Under the pieces are notes generated by a model, which saw only the letters and a list, made by a program, of their open reading frames with translations, did not search any database and was not told the origin of the DNA. A program made the position numbers and the translations under genes. Of a stretch of DNA of 64,000 bases, positions 34,101 through 44,828 are shown piece by piece; within the stretch, counting starts at the first letter, position 1, and each line of letters begins with the position of its first letter. The stretch lies in assembly GCA_001599755.1 (NCBI GenBank), contig BCHX01000005.1, forward strand, positions 2,228,409 through 2,292,408, given 5' to 3'. This DNA is from Gliomastix tumulicola. Taxonomy: Eukaryota > Ascomycota > Sordariomycetes > Hypocreales > Bionectriaceae.

Positions 34101-35770
34101 GATCATAATCATACCCGTGTATCCCGTTGTGGGAGGAGCCACGAATCATCAGCTCATTACGGAAGTCAATACGACTAGATAGGGCACCTCCCACGCACGC
34201 CACGCAGAAATAGAGCTTCCATCCCGCGCCGTTTCAAGAGCCAGAAGCATCAAGGTTGTCCCGAAGGTGGGGGTTAGCAAGTCGAGGCTCGTGGCTGTAA
34301 ACCCAATGAACCGGCCCGGACCAGTCCACGCACATGTTCTCGACGGCTTCACAGCCGGTCGCAGGGAATTGCGTTGTCACTCAACCGAGATAACTCGGTT
34401 CTAGACGGGGAAAATCGTACCACCACAAGTGTCGAGACCTCTCTTTGCCCAGCTGGATACGAAGACAAGACGGAGGGTTGCCTCATTGTTGCCAAACCAG
34501 ACCTGTACACATGGCCGTTGCACCAACGATAACGGGCTATGATAGTCGCCCGTGTCCACAACGAACTGTGTCTCGTTTGTGTGCTTGCAGGCTGGATCAG
34601 GGCACAGACTAAAGAACGTCTGGTCTAGACTACGGCAAGCATGCACTAGGGGAGCCCTCAACCCCATCCGTGAGCGTCCATCTATCAACCCGAAGGGCGA
34701 TTCGTCTTTCTCCATCTCAAGCCATGTCCTATAGTCTACGATGAACGGCAGGGACGAGGGGCCTCGTGGGACAGATCCCACAAAGTGTCGGTGAGAGAAA
34801 TGACTTGGGCCACGATGAAGTGCTGAAAGAGGCCTGGCGTGTGCGGGCTCACCAGCGCTACCGCCGACCAGCCCAAGACGAGTTCAGGTCCCGTGATGCG
34901 GCCTTGGTCGGCAGTTCCAGGTTGGCGGTTGCTTGCAAGTCGGTCGCCGCCTGCGAGATGATGATGATGTCTCACGCGGGTACATACTGGTGCTTGCAGA
35001 CGGGTGCTGCATGTCTCTCCCAGATCGTGAGGTGATGGCCTGTTTTCGGCTGGAATGGGTGTCCCAGATAAGAAACAGCCGCTGGGCGATAACGGAGTGG
35101 AGGGGCAGCCGTGACTCTTTGGCTGTCAATTGGCACCCACCAGCTGGCAACGGCCAGGCACGCCATGCCATGCACAAAGACTCCTTTTGCCTGGACCTCC
35201 GAGTACTTAGGTACCTTAGGTAAGAGAGCGGAATCCCCTAAACGAACTGGCTGGAATCCATAATCCATCGAATCGCCGTGAATGAATCGCTGGTGGGGCG
35301 GGGCATGGTGCCATCCTCCGCGAAAGGCCGCCCAAGAGAGATCGTGAGTTTCCACCACCAACGAAATAAAAAGTACTAGTAGCAGGTGGTGGCCAACTCA
35401 CTTGCCGGCGCCGGCGGTGGGCGAACAAAGCCTCCACTCCAGCCAGACTGGTCTCTCTTCCATCCTCGACTTCACTCACCGTCGATTCACTCTTCATCAC
35501 CAACTCGGCCGCCCGCCAGACACCTGCGTCTTCGCTGCACTCGTTCCTATCTCCTCCTGTCCCGTTTAATCGTGGATCCTGCTGCTCCATCGCCTCCAGG
35601 GCTGCTGCTCTCCCTCTCTCCCTCTCTCCCTCTCTCCCGCTGCTCCCCGCCTGCCCTTCTGCTGCTACGACCAGGACCAGGACACTCGCCGTGTGGGAAT
35701 GCATCTCCGCAAGAAGAAGACCTAGACAGCTCTGATCCAAACCCCCCTCCTTGCCCTGCGGCCGCCGATC
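31148..35770. other. Long divergent intergenic region, 4.6 kb
   Basis: Separates the divergent starts of the IME2-type kinase and the gene at 35771. From 35.6 kb there is a CT-rich leader with a CTCTCTCC tandem. A weak coding-like stretch on the minus strand (34018-34975) is treated as a finding, not a gene. The 238-codon minus frame at 31986-32702 shows no domains and is not called. Confidence 0.5.
35699..35725 (+). promoter_or_regulatory. Candidate 8-codon uORF
   Basis: ATG CAT CTC CGC AAG AAG AAG ACC TAG encodes a short basic peptide, 45 bases before the main ATG at 35771. It is very likely inside the transcript because it is so close, but its effect is unproven. Confidence 0.5.
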
Positions 35771-37450
35771 ATGGCCTCGAATAACCAGCCACGACGGCGG
35801 TTCGCTGCCGTTCCCATAGAGACGACATTCCAATCCGTCCGCAAGAACACGACGCAAGCCAACCAGCCACACATTGGGCCCAGCGCAGAGCTGACGCCCG
35901 ATGCCTCGCCGCTATCTCCCTCCCCCGTGGCTCGCTACTTCGAGCCCCGTCCCACCCGCCGCTTTGCTCCGCAGCTTATCGAGACGTCGAGACGAACGCG
36001 CAGGGTCGGTGACGCAGGGCCTGCTACCAAGCCGACCGACAAGACGGACATCACCCCCTACACAAAGAACATCTACACCGTTAAGCCGAAAACGCGCCGC
36101 CCGCAACATGAAGATGAGCCGCCGCGGCCAATGCCGCCCACGAGGCGCGAGTCCGAGGAAGAGGGGGTCCAGGTGTACCTGCTCGAGCTGGCAGCCAAGG
36201 AGGCCGAGAGGCAGATCCAGGAGGCTGCTCTCGCGGCGTTCCCCAACAGCCACATCCGCGAAGGCAACATAGCACATTTCTACTTCCAGGAGAGCTCGGA
36301 CGACGATGGATCACTGGCGCACACGACCTACTCTGATGAGGAGGGCGGCCAGAGGATTCGGCGTAAGTCGTCGAACCTCGGGCTCACCTGGTGGCACCAG
36401 CACATGCAAGACCATGCGAAGCAACTTGCCCGTGATCGCGGCGAACACGACGACATATTTGACGACAGTGTACTCTCTGATTCCGAACTTGACAAGATGG
36501 ATCTCAACTTGCCCCCGGACCCTCTCTGGACAACCAGCTCGAGAATGACGCCTGCTGAGAGGCGTGACTCTGGGGACGATGCCGCTGCAGAAGCAGCAGC
36601 TGTCGCCACTCGCGCCGCGGCTGCAAAGCTCGCTGAGGGCCAGGCTGCCGGTCAGGCACCTGATGCTGGAAAGCAGGAGCCCGCACAGAGCCCGTTCGGA
36701 GGTTTCGGCCGGCCCATGGGCGCTTTCAACATTACACCAGATGCTGCTGAGCTGAGGAAGTTGCGTAAGGCTGCGACTCCGCCAATGCTCGGCAAGGATC
36801 TGGTGTTCCGCACATGCCCGTCCCCCAAGATGACAAGGCTGGAGCCCACCCATGCCTTCGACAAACACCAGGCCGTCTTGGCCCATCGAGACACAAGCGG
36901 AGGGGGCCTCTGGGGTGGCTTCTGCTGCAAGGATGATTCTGAAAATGGCGAACACAGCTTGGACTGCTCTGGCCAGCCTGGCTCGGGCATGCTGAAGACC
37001 CCCTTCCCACCAGGGACACCCGAGGAGATGGAGGGTGTAGAGCAGGTCAGCGCGGAGCCGGATTCCTTGCACGACCCTCTTGAAGCTGCTGAAGCTGCTG
37101 CTCGAGCCCAGGAAGACGAGGTGATTTCCCGGGAGTTCAGCGACGAGTTCGTTACCCAGGTTTACAATTACCTCTCTCTCGGCTACCCCGCAACGGCCAA
37201 TGCCTTTGACGAGGAGCTTTCCAAGATCAGTCACATGAGCGTCGCCGACCTTCGAGCCACGGACTCGAAGCAGATGGTCAAGGGTCACATGCTGGAGATG
37301 AAGCTTGGGGACACGTCTGAGGATGAGAGATGCCCCAGATGGCGTGCCCTGAAGCGCTACATCATCGAGTGGGCCAGGCAACACCCAGACCTGAACACTG
37401 CACCCCAGGCCTGGGGTGTCCGTGAGAGACGTGGCAGTTGGGCGATCTGA
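35771..37450 (+). CDS. Conserved ascomycete protein of unknown function (559 residues)
   Basis: Single exon. The N-terminal 100 residues carry a repeated basic motif (RRRFAAVPIETTFQS and later TRRFAPQLIETSRR), which looks like two copies of a short RRFAPxxIET element. The middle is charged and acidic, with an Ala-rich helix (AAAEAAAVATRAAAAKLAEG). The C-terminus, from about residue 450, is a compact predicted-helical domain: FSDEFVTQVYNYLSLGYPATANAFDEELSKIS...RWRALKRYIIEWARQHP. I recognise the overall protein as conserved in filamentous ascomycetes but know no function. The start is the first in-frame ATG, after the uORF at 35699. Confidence 0.85.
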   Translation: MASNNQPRRRFAAVPIETTFQSVRKNTTQANQPHIGPSAELTPDASPLSPSPVARYFEPRPTRRFAPQLIETSRRTRRVGDAGPATKPTDKTDITPYTKNIYTVKPKTRRPQHEDEPPRPMPPTRRESEEEGVQVYLLELAAKEAERQIQEAALAAFPNSHIREGNIAHFYFQESSDDDGSLAHTTYSDEEGGQRIRRKSSNLGLTWWHQHMQDHAKQLARDRGEHDDIFDDSVLSDSELDKMDLNLPPDPLWTTSSRMTPAERRDSGDDAAAEAAAVATRAAAAKLAEGQAAGQAPDAGKQEPAQSPFGGFGRPMGAFNITPDAAELRKLRKAATPPMLGKDLVFRTCPSPKMTRLEPTHAFDKHQAVLAHRDTSGGGLWGGFCCKDDSENGEHSLDCSGQPGSGMLKTPFPPGTPEEMEGVEQVSAEPDSLHDPLEAAEAAARAQEDEVISREFSDEFVTQVYNYLSLGYPATANAFDEELSKISHMSVADLRATDSKQMVKGHMLEMKLGDTSEDERCPRWRALKRYIIEWARQHPDLNTAPQAWGVRERRGSWAI

Positions 37451-38142
37451 GACGATTTCCCCAGCTCCTGTACATGCTCTTTCGTGTCGACTATTCTTTC
37501 TCTGCCTCGCGGGAGGGAATCTATATACACGTTTTCTGTTATTCGGTGGGCGCTACTTCTGTATCGGAGTTTTCAAGCGTCTGGACCTGGTCCTTTGCCT
37601 CGGAAAAAGCGATTCAAACATTTCATATCTGTTACAGGGCCTGTTGAGCTTGTACATTTTTGGAGCTCCTTGTTTTCTTTTGATTTTCTCATTTCTTTCC
37701 CCCCATCTTTGCACATATGTCTGGCCGGGGTGTCGAAAGAAGCTTGATTGTACGGTACTGCAACGCATTATGACCGGAAAAGATGGCATGATAGACAGAG
37801 AAGAAGTCTTAGAGGAGAGCGACGACAAATATTGGCGGTGGCGGCACTATGGGTTCTTTATACGGTATTCATTCGACTGATACATGGTGGAGGGTAGGAA
37901 TAGAGCGGTAATGAGAACATGGTACAATTTCTCGCTTACACATATACTTCCCCTTTCATTGACGTGTGACCCGGTACGTCTGCTGCATCGTCTGCCTAGT
38001 AAAGGAGGGTGCGAGACGGTACGAAAGGAGAGAACAACCGAATAAGTTGTAAAAAGGATCCCATTATAATGGCAACAACAGCGTCTCGTGTCTACATGTC
38101 CCCAGAACGCCATGATATCCTGTGATCATGCGCACAAGCCCC
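37451..38142. other. Convergent 3' region, no gene seen
   Basis: T-rich spacer holding the two 3' UTRs. Small open frames lack any supporting content. Confidence 0.55.
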
Positions 38143-39408
38143 TTACTTTCTCTTCGAAAATGACTTGCCCACCTTCTGTACTTTAGACGGCGGGGCGGCA
38201 TCCACGTCACTCTCCTCGTCCTCGCCCATTGACTCGTCTCCGTCATCGACGTCGTTGTGGTCGACCTCGTCCTCATCCAAAGGCTCTTCAGCACCATCGT
38301 CCTCTTCGTCGTAGTCCTCGCCCTCGGAGTCCTCGTCCTCATCACTCGAGTCGGCAAGGACGCCATTGACGGCTCTGTTTTCGTCGTCGTCGTCGTCTAG
38401 GTCGCCTCCTCTACTCCTGTGGCCGTTTGAAAGTGCCACTTCGCTCGACTTGTCCACCTCGCCCTCGACCCAGATCACATCCTCGTCCTCGTCTTCCTCC
38501 TCCGCGTCCTCCCCATGGCGCCTGCGGCGTCGTCGCCTCTCCGGGTTTCTCCGCATGTTCATCTGCCCTTCCAGCAGGTCCAGCTTCCCCTTGAGCGCGA
38601 GCAGGCTGTTCAAGCCCTTGGACCGCTCGGCCAGCACCTTCTGCAGCCCGCCCAGGCTCTGCACGACCTTGGGCTGCGACGCGAGCGCCCCGCCGTGCGC
38701 GATGAGCGTCCACTGCACCCACGACATCAGGCTGCCCGCCCGCCCGGGTTTCCGGAACAGCCGCGCGGCGAGCTTGGTGAGCAGCGTGCCGGCGAGCGTG
38801 CTGTCGATGCCCTCGACCGTGTTCCTAACGACCGTCGAGTTCGACGTGGCGAGGCACGACTCCAGCAGGTCGACGTCGTCGGTGCGCAGCGCCTGCGTGA
38901 GCACCGTCGTCAGGGACTGGTGGGTCGGGGTGGCGAGCGCGGCGCCGCGCGGGCGACGGGCAATGGTGGACGGTTTGGACTGCTGCATGAGGGCCGCGAC
39001 GTCGATGGCGTCGTTGCCGCGTAATAGCTCGCCGAAGGACGGTGACGTCCCGTCGTTGTTCTCGTCGTCGTCATCGTCGTCGTCGTCTGAAGACTCTGCT
39101 GCTGCGTCCGCCGGGGATCCCTTCGGCGACGGGAGCTGCGCGTTGCCGTTGATGTGCGGTTTCTCCTGCCCATTGACCTTTGGAACAGCCTCCTCCTCCT
39201 CCTCCACGTCTGAGTTGTCCTCGTCGTCGCTTCCCGGGTCGGATGAGATCTCGATGGTTTCGGTTGCGGCCGCTGCCGAGAGCGCGTCGGCCTTGGACAC
39301 GGACGCCTTTGCCTCGTCAATCGTGCCCTTGTAGGCTTTCCTGGCGCTCGGCTTGACGACGGGGGCGGCCAGCTTGCCCGGCGCCTTTCGCTTGGTTGAC
39401 ATGGTCAT
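38143..39408 (-). CDS. UTP5: Utp12-domain protein, Utp5-like (SSU processome, t-UTP)
   Basis: Utp5 belongs to the t-UTP/UTPA subcomplex that binds nascent pre-rRNA in the nucleolus and links transcription to 18S processing. One exon codes for 421 residues. The N-terminus is basic then acidic, with an Asp8 run near residue 110. The Dip2/Utp12 domain (about 165-285) reads SLTTVLTQALRTDDVDLLES, LAGTLLTKLAARLFRKPGRA, WVQWTLIAHGGALASQP, LNSLLALKGKLDLLEGQMNM. The C-terminus is a very acidic tail ending in a basic KVQKVGKSFSKRK. Yeast Utp5 has an N-terminal WD40 propeller, which is absent from this reading frame and not found upstream. Two ATGs (39408 and 39402) are possible starts. The open frame upstream of them is noncoding in character. 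Confidence 0.88.
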   Translation of the reverse strand: MTMSTKRKAPGKLAAPVVKPSARKAYKGTIDEAKASVSKADALSAAAATETIEISSDPGSDDEDNSDVEEEEEAVPKVNGQEKPHINGNAQLPSPKGSPADAAAESSDDDDDDDDENNDGTSPSFGELLRGNDAIDVAALMQQSKPSTIARRPRGAALATPTHQSLTTVLTQALRTDDVDLLESCLATSNSTVVRNTVEGIDSTLAGTLLTKLAARLFRKPGRAGSLMSWVQWTLIAHGGALASQPKVVQSLGGLQKVLAERSKGLNSLLALKGKLDLLEGQMNMRRNPERRRRRRRHGEDAEEEDEDEDVIWVEGEVDKSSEVALSNGHRSRGGDLDDDDDENRAVNGVLADSSDEDEDSEGEDYDEEDDGAEEPLDEDEVDHNDVDDGDESMGEDEESDVDAAPPSKVQKVGKSFSKRK

Positions 39409-41834
39409 CGAGGGTGGTGGTGGTTGGTGGGCACACGGGGCGACTGGGTAATGGTAATGGATAGCAAGATTCCAACGCCGGATGTGCCCAATGGTATTCA
39501 AACGAACAAATAAATGCTCTATAACAGTTGACCGGGAAATTTCTCTATGAGGCCGTTGAAATACTGAGAAGGGGGAAAGCAAAAAGACGTCGTGGCCGAA
39601 CCGATCTCTGAGAAACGAATTCACAGGAAATTTTCCAAGCCTCACGATAACGAACTTTTTTTTTTCTTCTGCTGGTTGATAGTGCTCCCCATCCACCACG
39701 GGGCCCCACTACGAAAAATAGATGACATAATCATGGCTCCAGCTCACGTGACCATATCCCAGCCGTCGGGCTGAGTCATCAATTTCGGAGAACAGGAGCA
39801 CCCTGGGCACCATCGGAAACGGATTGGCCCATCTCTTGCATTCTCTGTCTTACGCTGGAATTCATATCGAGCAGTCACGGGCACTGTTTTTCTACGAGGA
39901 CGCAACCGTTGCGCAAACGCATCCGGCACAAACCGTAAAATTTGGTATGGCGCGCCCTGATTCGCCCACCGGGCATCGGAAGTGGAGCCGGACGATAATG
40001 AGTGATAAGCGGGGGGGAGGTAGCACACAAAACTGCGGGTTGTTGGGCGGTGCATATGCGGCACTATGCGGCCTAAAGATGACATTGCCGGGATTGGATA
40101 GGGGAGGCGTGATATCACAGGTAATCAGGAAATGGCTGGGTCGCATTCCTGGGGCAATGCATGATGCATGGCTACGTGCGCGTCGTCTGGAGTCATCATG
40201 TTGTTTGTTGATGATCCGTTTGAAAGTGTCAACGGGCGTGGTTCGCGGGACAAGTGTAGCAGCGCCGTGACAATCCATCACGTCATAAAGTCGCATGAAA
40301 CGCCAAACCTCTCAGTCACGGCCGTCAGGCATCCGAGCAGACGCAAGAGAGATGCCGACGCACGGCGTGAGAAGCAACGGGTCGCTTGGAAAGCTGCCTG
40401 ATAACGTGGGCTCGACCTCCCAAAATTGCCACGGGTTACTGTACCCATAGGTGAGGCAGGTTCCCGTCGGCGGATGACTGGTCGCACCAAATACAAGGAC
40501 GAACAACAGTCTGCTGGCTGCCCGAGAGATGCTGCTCATCTCGCAGGAGAAAAAGGCCAGATAGCGACCGACGGACTGTAATATGACGGTGGCTGGTGGT
40601 TCCACAGATCCAACACCCGTCCGTCTGTGTAAAACGGGTCGTGCGTGAAAAGGCTCCAGCTGGAGGGAGGTCTTGCCAGCAGGTCCACGGCCGGGACATT
40701 GCACGGGACGTTGCAGCGAGGACAGCTCACGCTGCGGTGAGCCAAAAGTCGGCGCTAACGGGCAGGGGCGCGCCCAGCCATCATGGAAAGGCAAAAGCAA
40801 AGGCGACGGGAGGTGAGACGGCCGTGAGCCTGCAGCGCCAACAGGCGACGGGCGCAGGATGGATGATACGACAATCGGCCGTCCGTTTGGTGCACCACAC
40901 CTTCAATTTCGGGAGAGGAGGAAGTGCAGCCTCAGGACTCAGGAGCCAACGCGCACTAGTTAGTTGGGAGTCCTTTCGCAGTCGCGTCGATCCGTGCACC
41001 GAGCGCACTGATTAAGTGCATAAATGGCACCAGCCCCCTCTGCGCCTCTCGCTCCAGTGCCTAAGGCGGCTTGAAATTTTCTCGTGGGTGACTGGAGCCC
41101 CCCCGTTAGCTGCATGTCAACGCTCGCGTGGAGTTTCTTTTCGTCTTCTCATAAATACCACGGCGCCTCGCACGGCCTAAATGATTCAATTGATTTTGAC
41201 GTGCTCCGCGCTTTTTCCTCAGGGACCCTCCACACCACCTTTTTTTCTGCCTACCACTTCCACCACGCAGCCTCCTGCGATTGGATTGGCCTGCATAGCA
41301 CCAAAAATTCAAAGGTACTTCCCGCCACTACCACCTCACCACCACCTTACTTGTACCTGCCCTTTTATTTTGTCGCAGCCGCGACTGACCGCCCGAACCA
41401 GGCCGCACTTTCCCACCCAGAATCGTTGAATTCCCATTGGGTCAACCAACCTGCACCTGTACCGCACTTTCGCAAACTCACCCGAAACGCCACCCGGAGC
41501 AGGTGTCTTCCTGTTTATATTTCATCTCTTCTCTTCCATCATCACCGCCCATTTCTCTCTCCCCTTTTTACTTTTCTCTCTTCTCCCCCCCCCTCGCGCT
41601 CTTGATCCCACGTGCGCGCACGCCTTCTAAGCCAGCGATCGCAACCCCCGACACATTTTCGTCGCGTCGCAAAAGCCCGTGACCCGTGTCATCCTTTTTT
41701 CTTTTTCCATCATACAAACTACACACCTACCCCCCCTTCGCGCGCGCAATCAGTACACCATCGCATTTCATGTCGCATCGCGTCGCCTAAGGTGACTTGA
41801 AACGTTCTGGGCCCAATCTCGCCGTGTCGCAATC
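39409..41834. other. Divergent intergenic region between UTP5-like and BDF1-like genes
   Basis: 2.4 kb with C/T-rich leader sequence from about 41.2 kb to the BDF1 start. Open frames up to 173 codons in the leader (41084-41605) are out of frame with BDF1 and low complexity. No gene called. Confidence 0.5.
41770..41790 (+). promoter_or_regulatory. Candidate 6-codon uORF upstream of BDF1-like gene
   Basis: ATG TCG CAT CGC GTC GCC TAA ends 44 bases before the main ATG at 41835. It is probably within the leader. Its effect on translation is inference. Confidence 0.5.
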
Positions 41835-43910
41835 ATGGCTTCGCCTCTGCCGGAGGGCGGCGCGTCGTCGGTTGACGCAAAGCCCGTTGACGTGGTGGCA
41901 CCCGAGAAGGAGAAGGAGTCTTCCAAGCCTGAAACCAACGGGTGAGTCTTGATTCCCCCCCCAGCGCAGCGCTAGCTTGTGACACCGTTGTCATCGGGCG
42001 CGCTTTGGCTGACGCGTCTGCACAAAAAAAAAAACAGCCACTCGAGCACCACCGAGCCCAAGTCGCCGCGCGCTGAAGCCGAGAAGCCCCTCCTCAACGG
42101 GAGTGCAGGTGCAGATATAAAGGACCACAGCGCATCCAATGGCGCGCCTGCCGAGGACCAGAAGATGACCGACGCCGACGAGGTGAAGACGACATCTGCA
42201 CCACCCCAGCCGGAGGAAAGCACCAGCTCCACCGCACCCGACGCCAAGTCTGCCGAGCCAGAGCAGGCCCCTACAGCGACAGAGGAAACACCCAAGCCGG
42301 ACAGTCCCAAGGACGTCGAGATGACTGATTCCAGGCCGGAGAATGAGTCCGGGAGCAAGGACGACAGTCAGGCCAAGAGCGCTTCATCAGCTCCTGCTGA
42401 GCCATCAAGCAAGCCGAGTGAGGAGACCAAGAAGAGCCCTGACACTACGTCTCAAGCCGATACAACTGCTCCTGTCGCAGAGCCAGCAACAGAGAAAGCC
42501 AGGGAGACGTCGACACCAGCCAAGCCCGAAGCAACATCCAGCTCACCCGAGCAAGCCGCCAAACCAGCACCTGAGGAGAAGAATGCTGCACCCGAGGTTG
42601 ATCTTGGATCTGCTGGCATCTCTCAGCTCGCGATCGAGACCACAGAGGGAGACTCGTCGAACATCGAGCCGTCTGTTGAGATTTCCATGACGGATGCCCC
42701 GCCGGCTAAGGTTGTTCGCGAGAGGGAGGACGATGCCGCAGAGGAGGAACCTGCCGCAAAGCGTGCTAGGACTGAGCCGAAGGAGGATGAGGTTGCCGAG
42801 TCAACTCCCATTCCCGCTGATGGTGGCTCCGTTACCTACCCGAAAGCCAGGTTCGACGAATTCGAGAATTGGTATGACGCCGAAAACGACGCCAAGGAAA
42901 TCACACCCCATCGCAGACGCGAGATGCGCAAGGTCTTTGCTCGCATCAAGAAGACAAAGGCCGGTGGCGGATTCCGTGATTCCGTGCAGAGGCTCTGGCC
43001 CCAGGTTTGGGATAAGTACTCAATCAGGATCGAGAAGCCAATGGACCTGGGCGAGATTGACAGGAACTTGCGCGACGGCAAGTATCCGACATTCGGAGAA
43101 TTCAAGGCCGACCTCGCGTTGATCCTAGAAAACTCGCAACAGTTCAACGGACCGAGCCACGATGTTACCGCGCAAGCTCGCACCGCTCTCTGGACGCTCT
43201 GGCTGGACGTCGAGAAGATTGACGCCGAAGAGCCAGCCAAGACTAAGCAAGCGCCTAAGCCTCCTCGCCTCCGGGAATCAAGAAGCGCACTTGTCAAGCC
43301 CGATGAGCCAACGCCCAGCGAAGCCAGCCCCGTCAGTGCACCCCCTGCTGCTCCTATCCCAGCAGCTCCAGCAGCGCCGCCTGCGACAGCAAAGGCAACT
43401 GGCGCCGACGCACGGCGCGCCTCTACCGCGACTGAGGGCGACCGACCGAAGCGCACAGTGCGCGCCCCCAAGTCCAAAGACATTGACTATACTGCCAAGC
43501 CCTCGCGCAAGAAGCTCAAGCCAGAACTCCAGTTTTGTGACGAGGTCCTCCAGGAACTCATGAGCAACAAGCACTGGGGAATGAATCAGTGGTTCCTTGA
43601 CGCCGTGGACGCTGAAGGGCTTGGCATTCCCGATTACTACTCCATCATCAAAAATCCCATGGACCTGGGCAAGATATCTAGACTGCTTGCGTCCGGGGAC
43701 ATCTCGTCCGTCAAGGACTTCGACAAGCATGTTAAGCTCATGTTCGAGAACTGCTACCAGTTCAATGGGCCTCCCTCATCCGGCGGCGTCTCGGTCTTCG
43801 CGAAGCAGATGCAGGACCTCTACAACCAACAGATGAAGGGCAAGGACGCATGGATTGCGAAACATGCCAAAGCCAACCCCCCACCCGCTTCCGCCTCCAA
43901 TGCTAGTGAC

Positions 43911-43941
<31 letters not shown>

Positions 43942-44828
43942 CCGAAGAGGCGCCTGCCGGGCCTGACCCGTCCCGAGAGGTCAAGGAGCTCGAGGTGCGT
44001 CTGCGAGAGGAGACGGACAAAGTCAACAACCTCTTCACAGCCGAGCAGCCCAACCAGAGCATGATTGAGATTCAACAGGGCATCGTTAGAGTCGTGCAGG
44101 AAGCTCTGCTCAAAGCCAAGGGAAAGCTCAACGAATATCGTCAGAAGCATGGCGCTGCTGGAAAGCCAGCCAAGAAGGCCAAACCGGCGAAGCCCAAGAC
44201 GGGAGGTGCTGCAGGAGCGGCTCGCAAGGGCAGCGGCAACGCTGTGGTCGCACCGAAGAAGCAGGGCAACCCCAAGAAGAAGAAGATACTCACGCCTCAA
44301 GATAAGGACAACATCGCTAATGCCATCAACGACTTGGAGGGGCCGCATCTTGACCGCGCTATTGATATTATTAAGCGCGATACTGGTCAGATGGTACGTA
44401 CATCTCAAGACGTCCCTGTTCTCCTATTGTAGGTGCCGGAAGACATTTTACTAACTTACTTTTTTCAATAGGAGAGTGAGGATGGTGAACTGGAGTTGGA
44501 CATTGACCAACTCAGCCCCGAAGCGCTGCTGAAGCTGTGGGAGCTGTGCAAGAAGGTTCTGCCTAAGTTCGGTAAGGACCCAAACACATCCCAGGTTTCA
44601 TCTCCCGAAGTGGCCAGGACAACGGCGAGCAAGGCTGCTAAGAATGCGGCCCCCAAGGGGAAAAAAAATAAGCCGATGAGTGCGCAGGAGCAGGAGCAGA
44701 AGATTGCCGAACTACGACAGCTTCAGGGGCTCTACACCACAGGTCAGGAGCCTTTGGATGGAGCACCCGCAGAAGCACTGGCGCCAGCCCATGATGAATC
44801 GAGCGACGATTCTTCAGAAGAGGAGTAG
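41835..44828 (+). CDS. BDF1: BET-family double bromodomain protein (BDF1-like)
   Basis: Chromatin reader that binds acetylated histones and works with TFIID and SWR1-type remodelling in the nucleus. Exons 41835-41941, 42038-44393 and 44472-44828 give 939 residues. A long Ser/Glu/Pro-rich N-terminus precedes bromodomain 1 (about 330-415: FRDSVQRLW..., KPMDLGEIDRNL, LENSQQFNG) and bromodomain 2 (about 525-615: GIPDYYSIIKNPMDLGKI, MFENCYQFNG). Next come a poly-Glu stretch, a coiled-coil/basic segment (KKAKPAKPK, KKKKILT), and an NET domain that begins before intron 2 and continues after it (LELDIDQLSPEALLKLWELC). Both acetyl-lysine Asn positions (FNG) are kept, but BD1 lacks the PDY motif of the ZA loop. 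It ends in a Ser/Glu tail. The first intron has a poly-A tract just before its CAG. Confidence 0.95.

Noticed and set aside
39409..39699. Upstream extension of the UTP5-like frame
   Set aside because: The frame stays open but encodes no WD40 or other conserved sequence and lacks a good start; treated as 5' leader.
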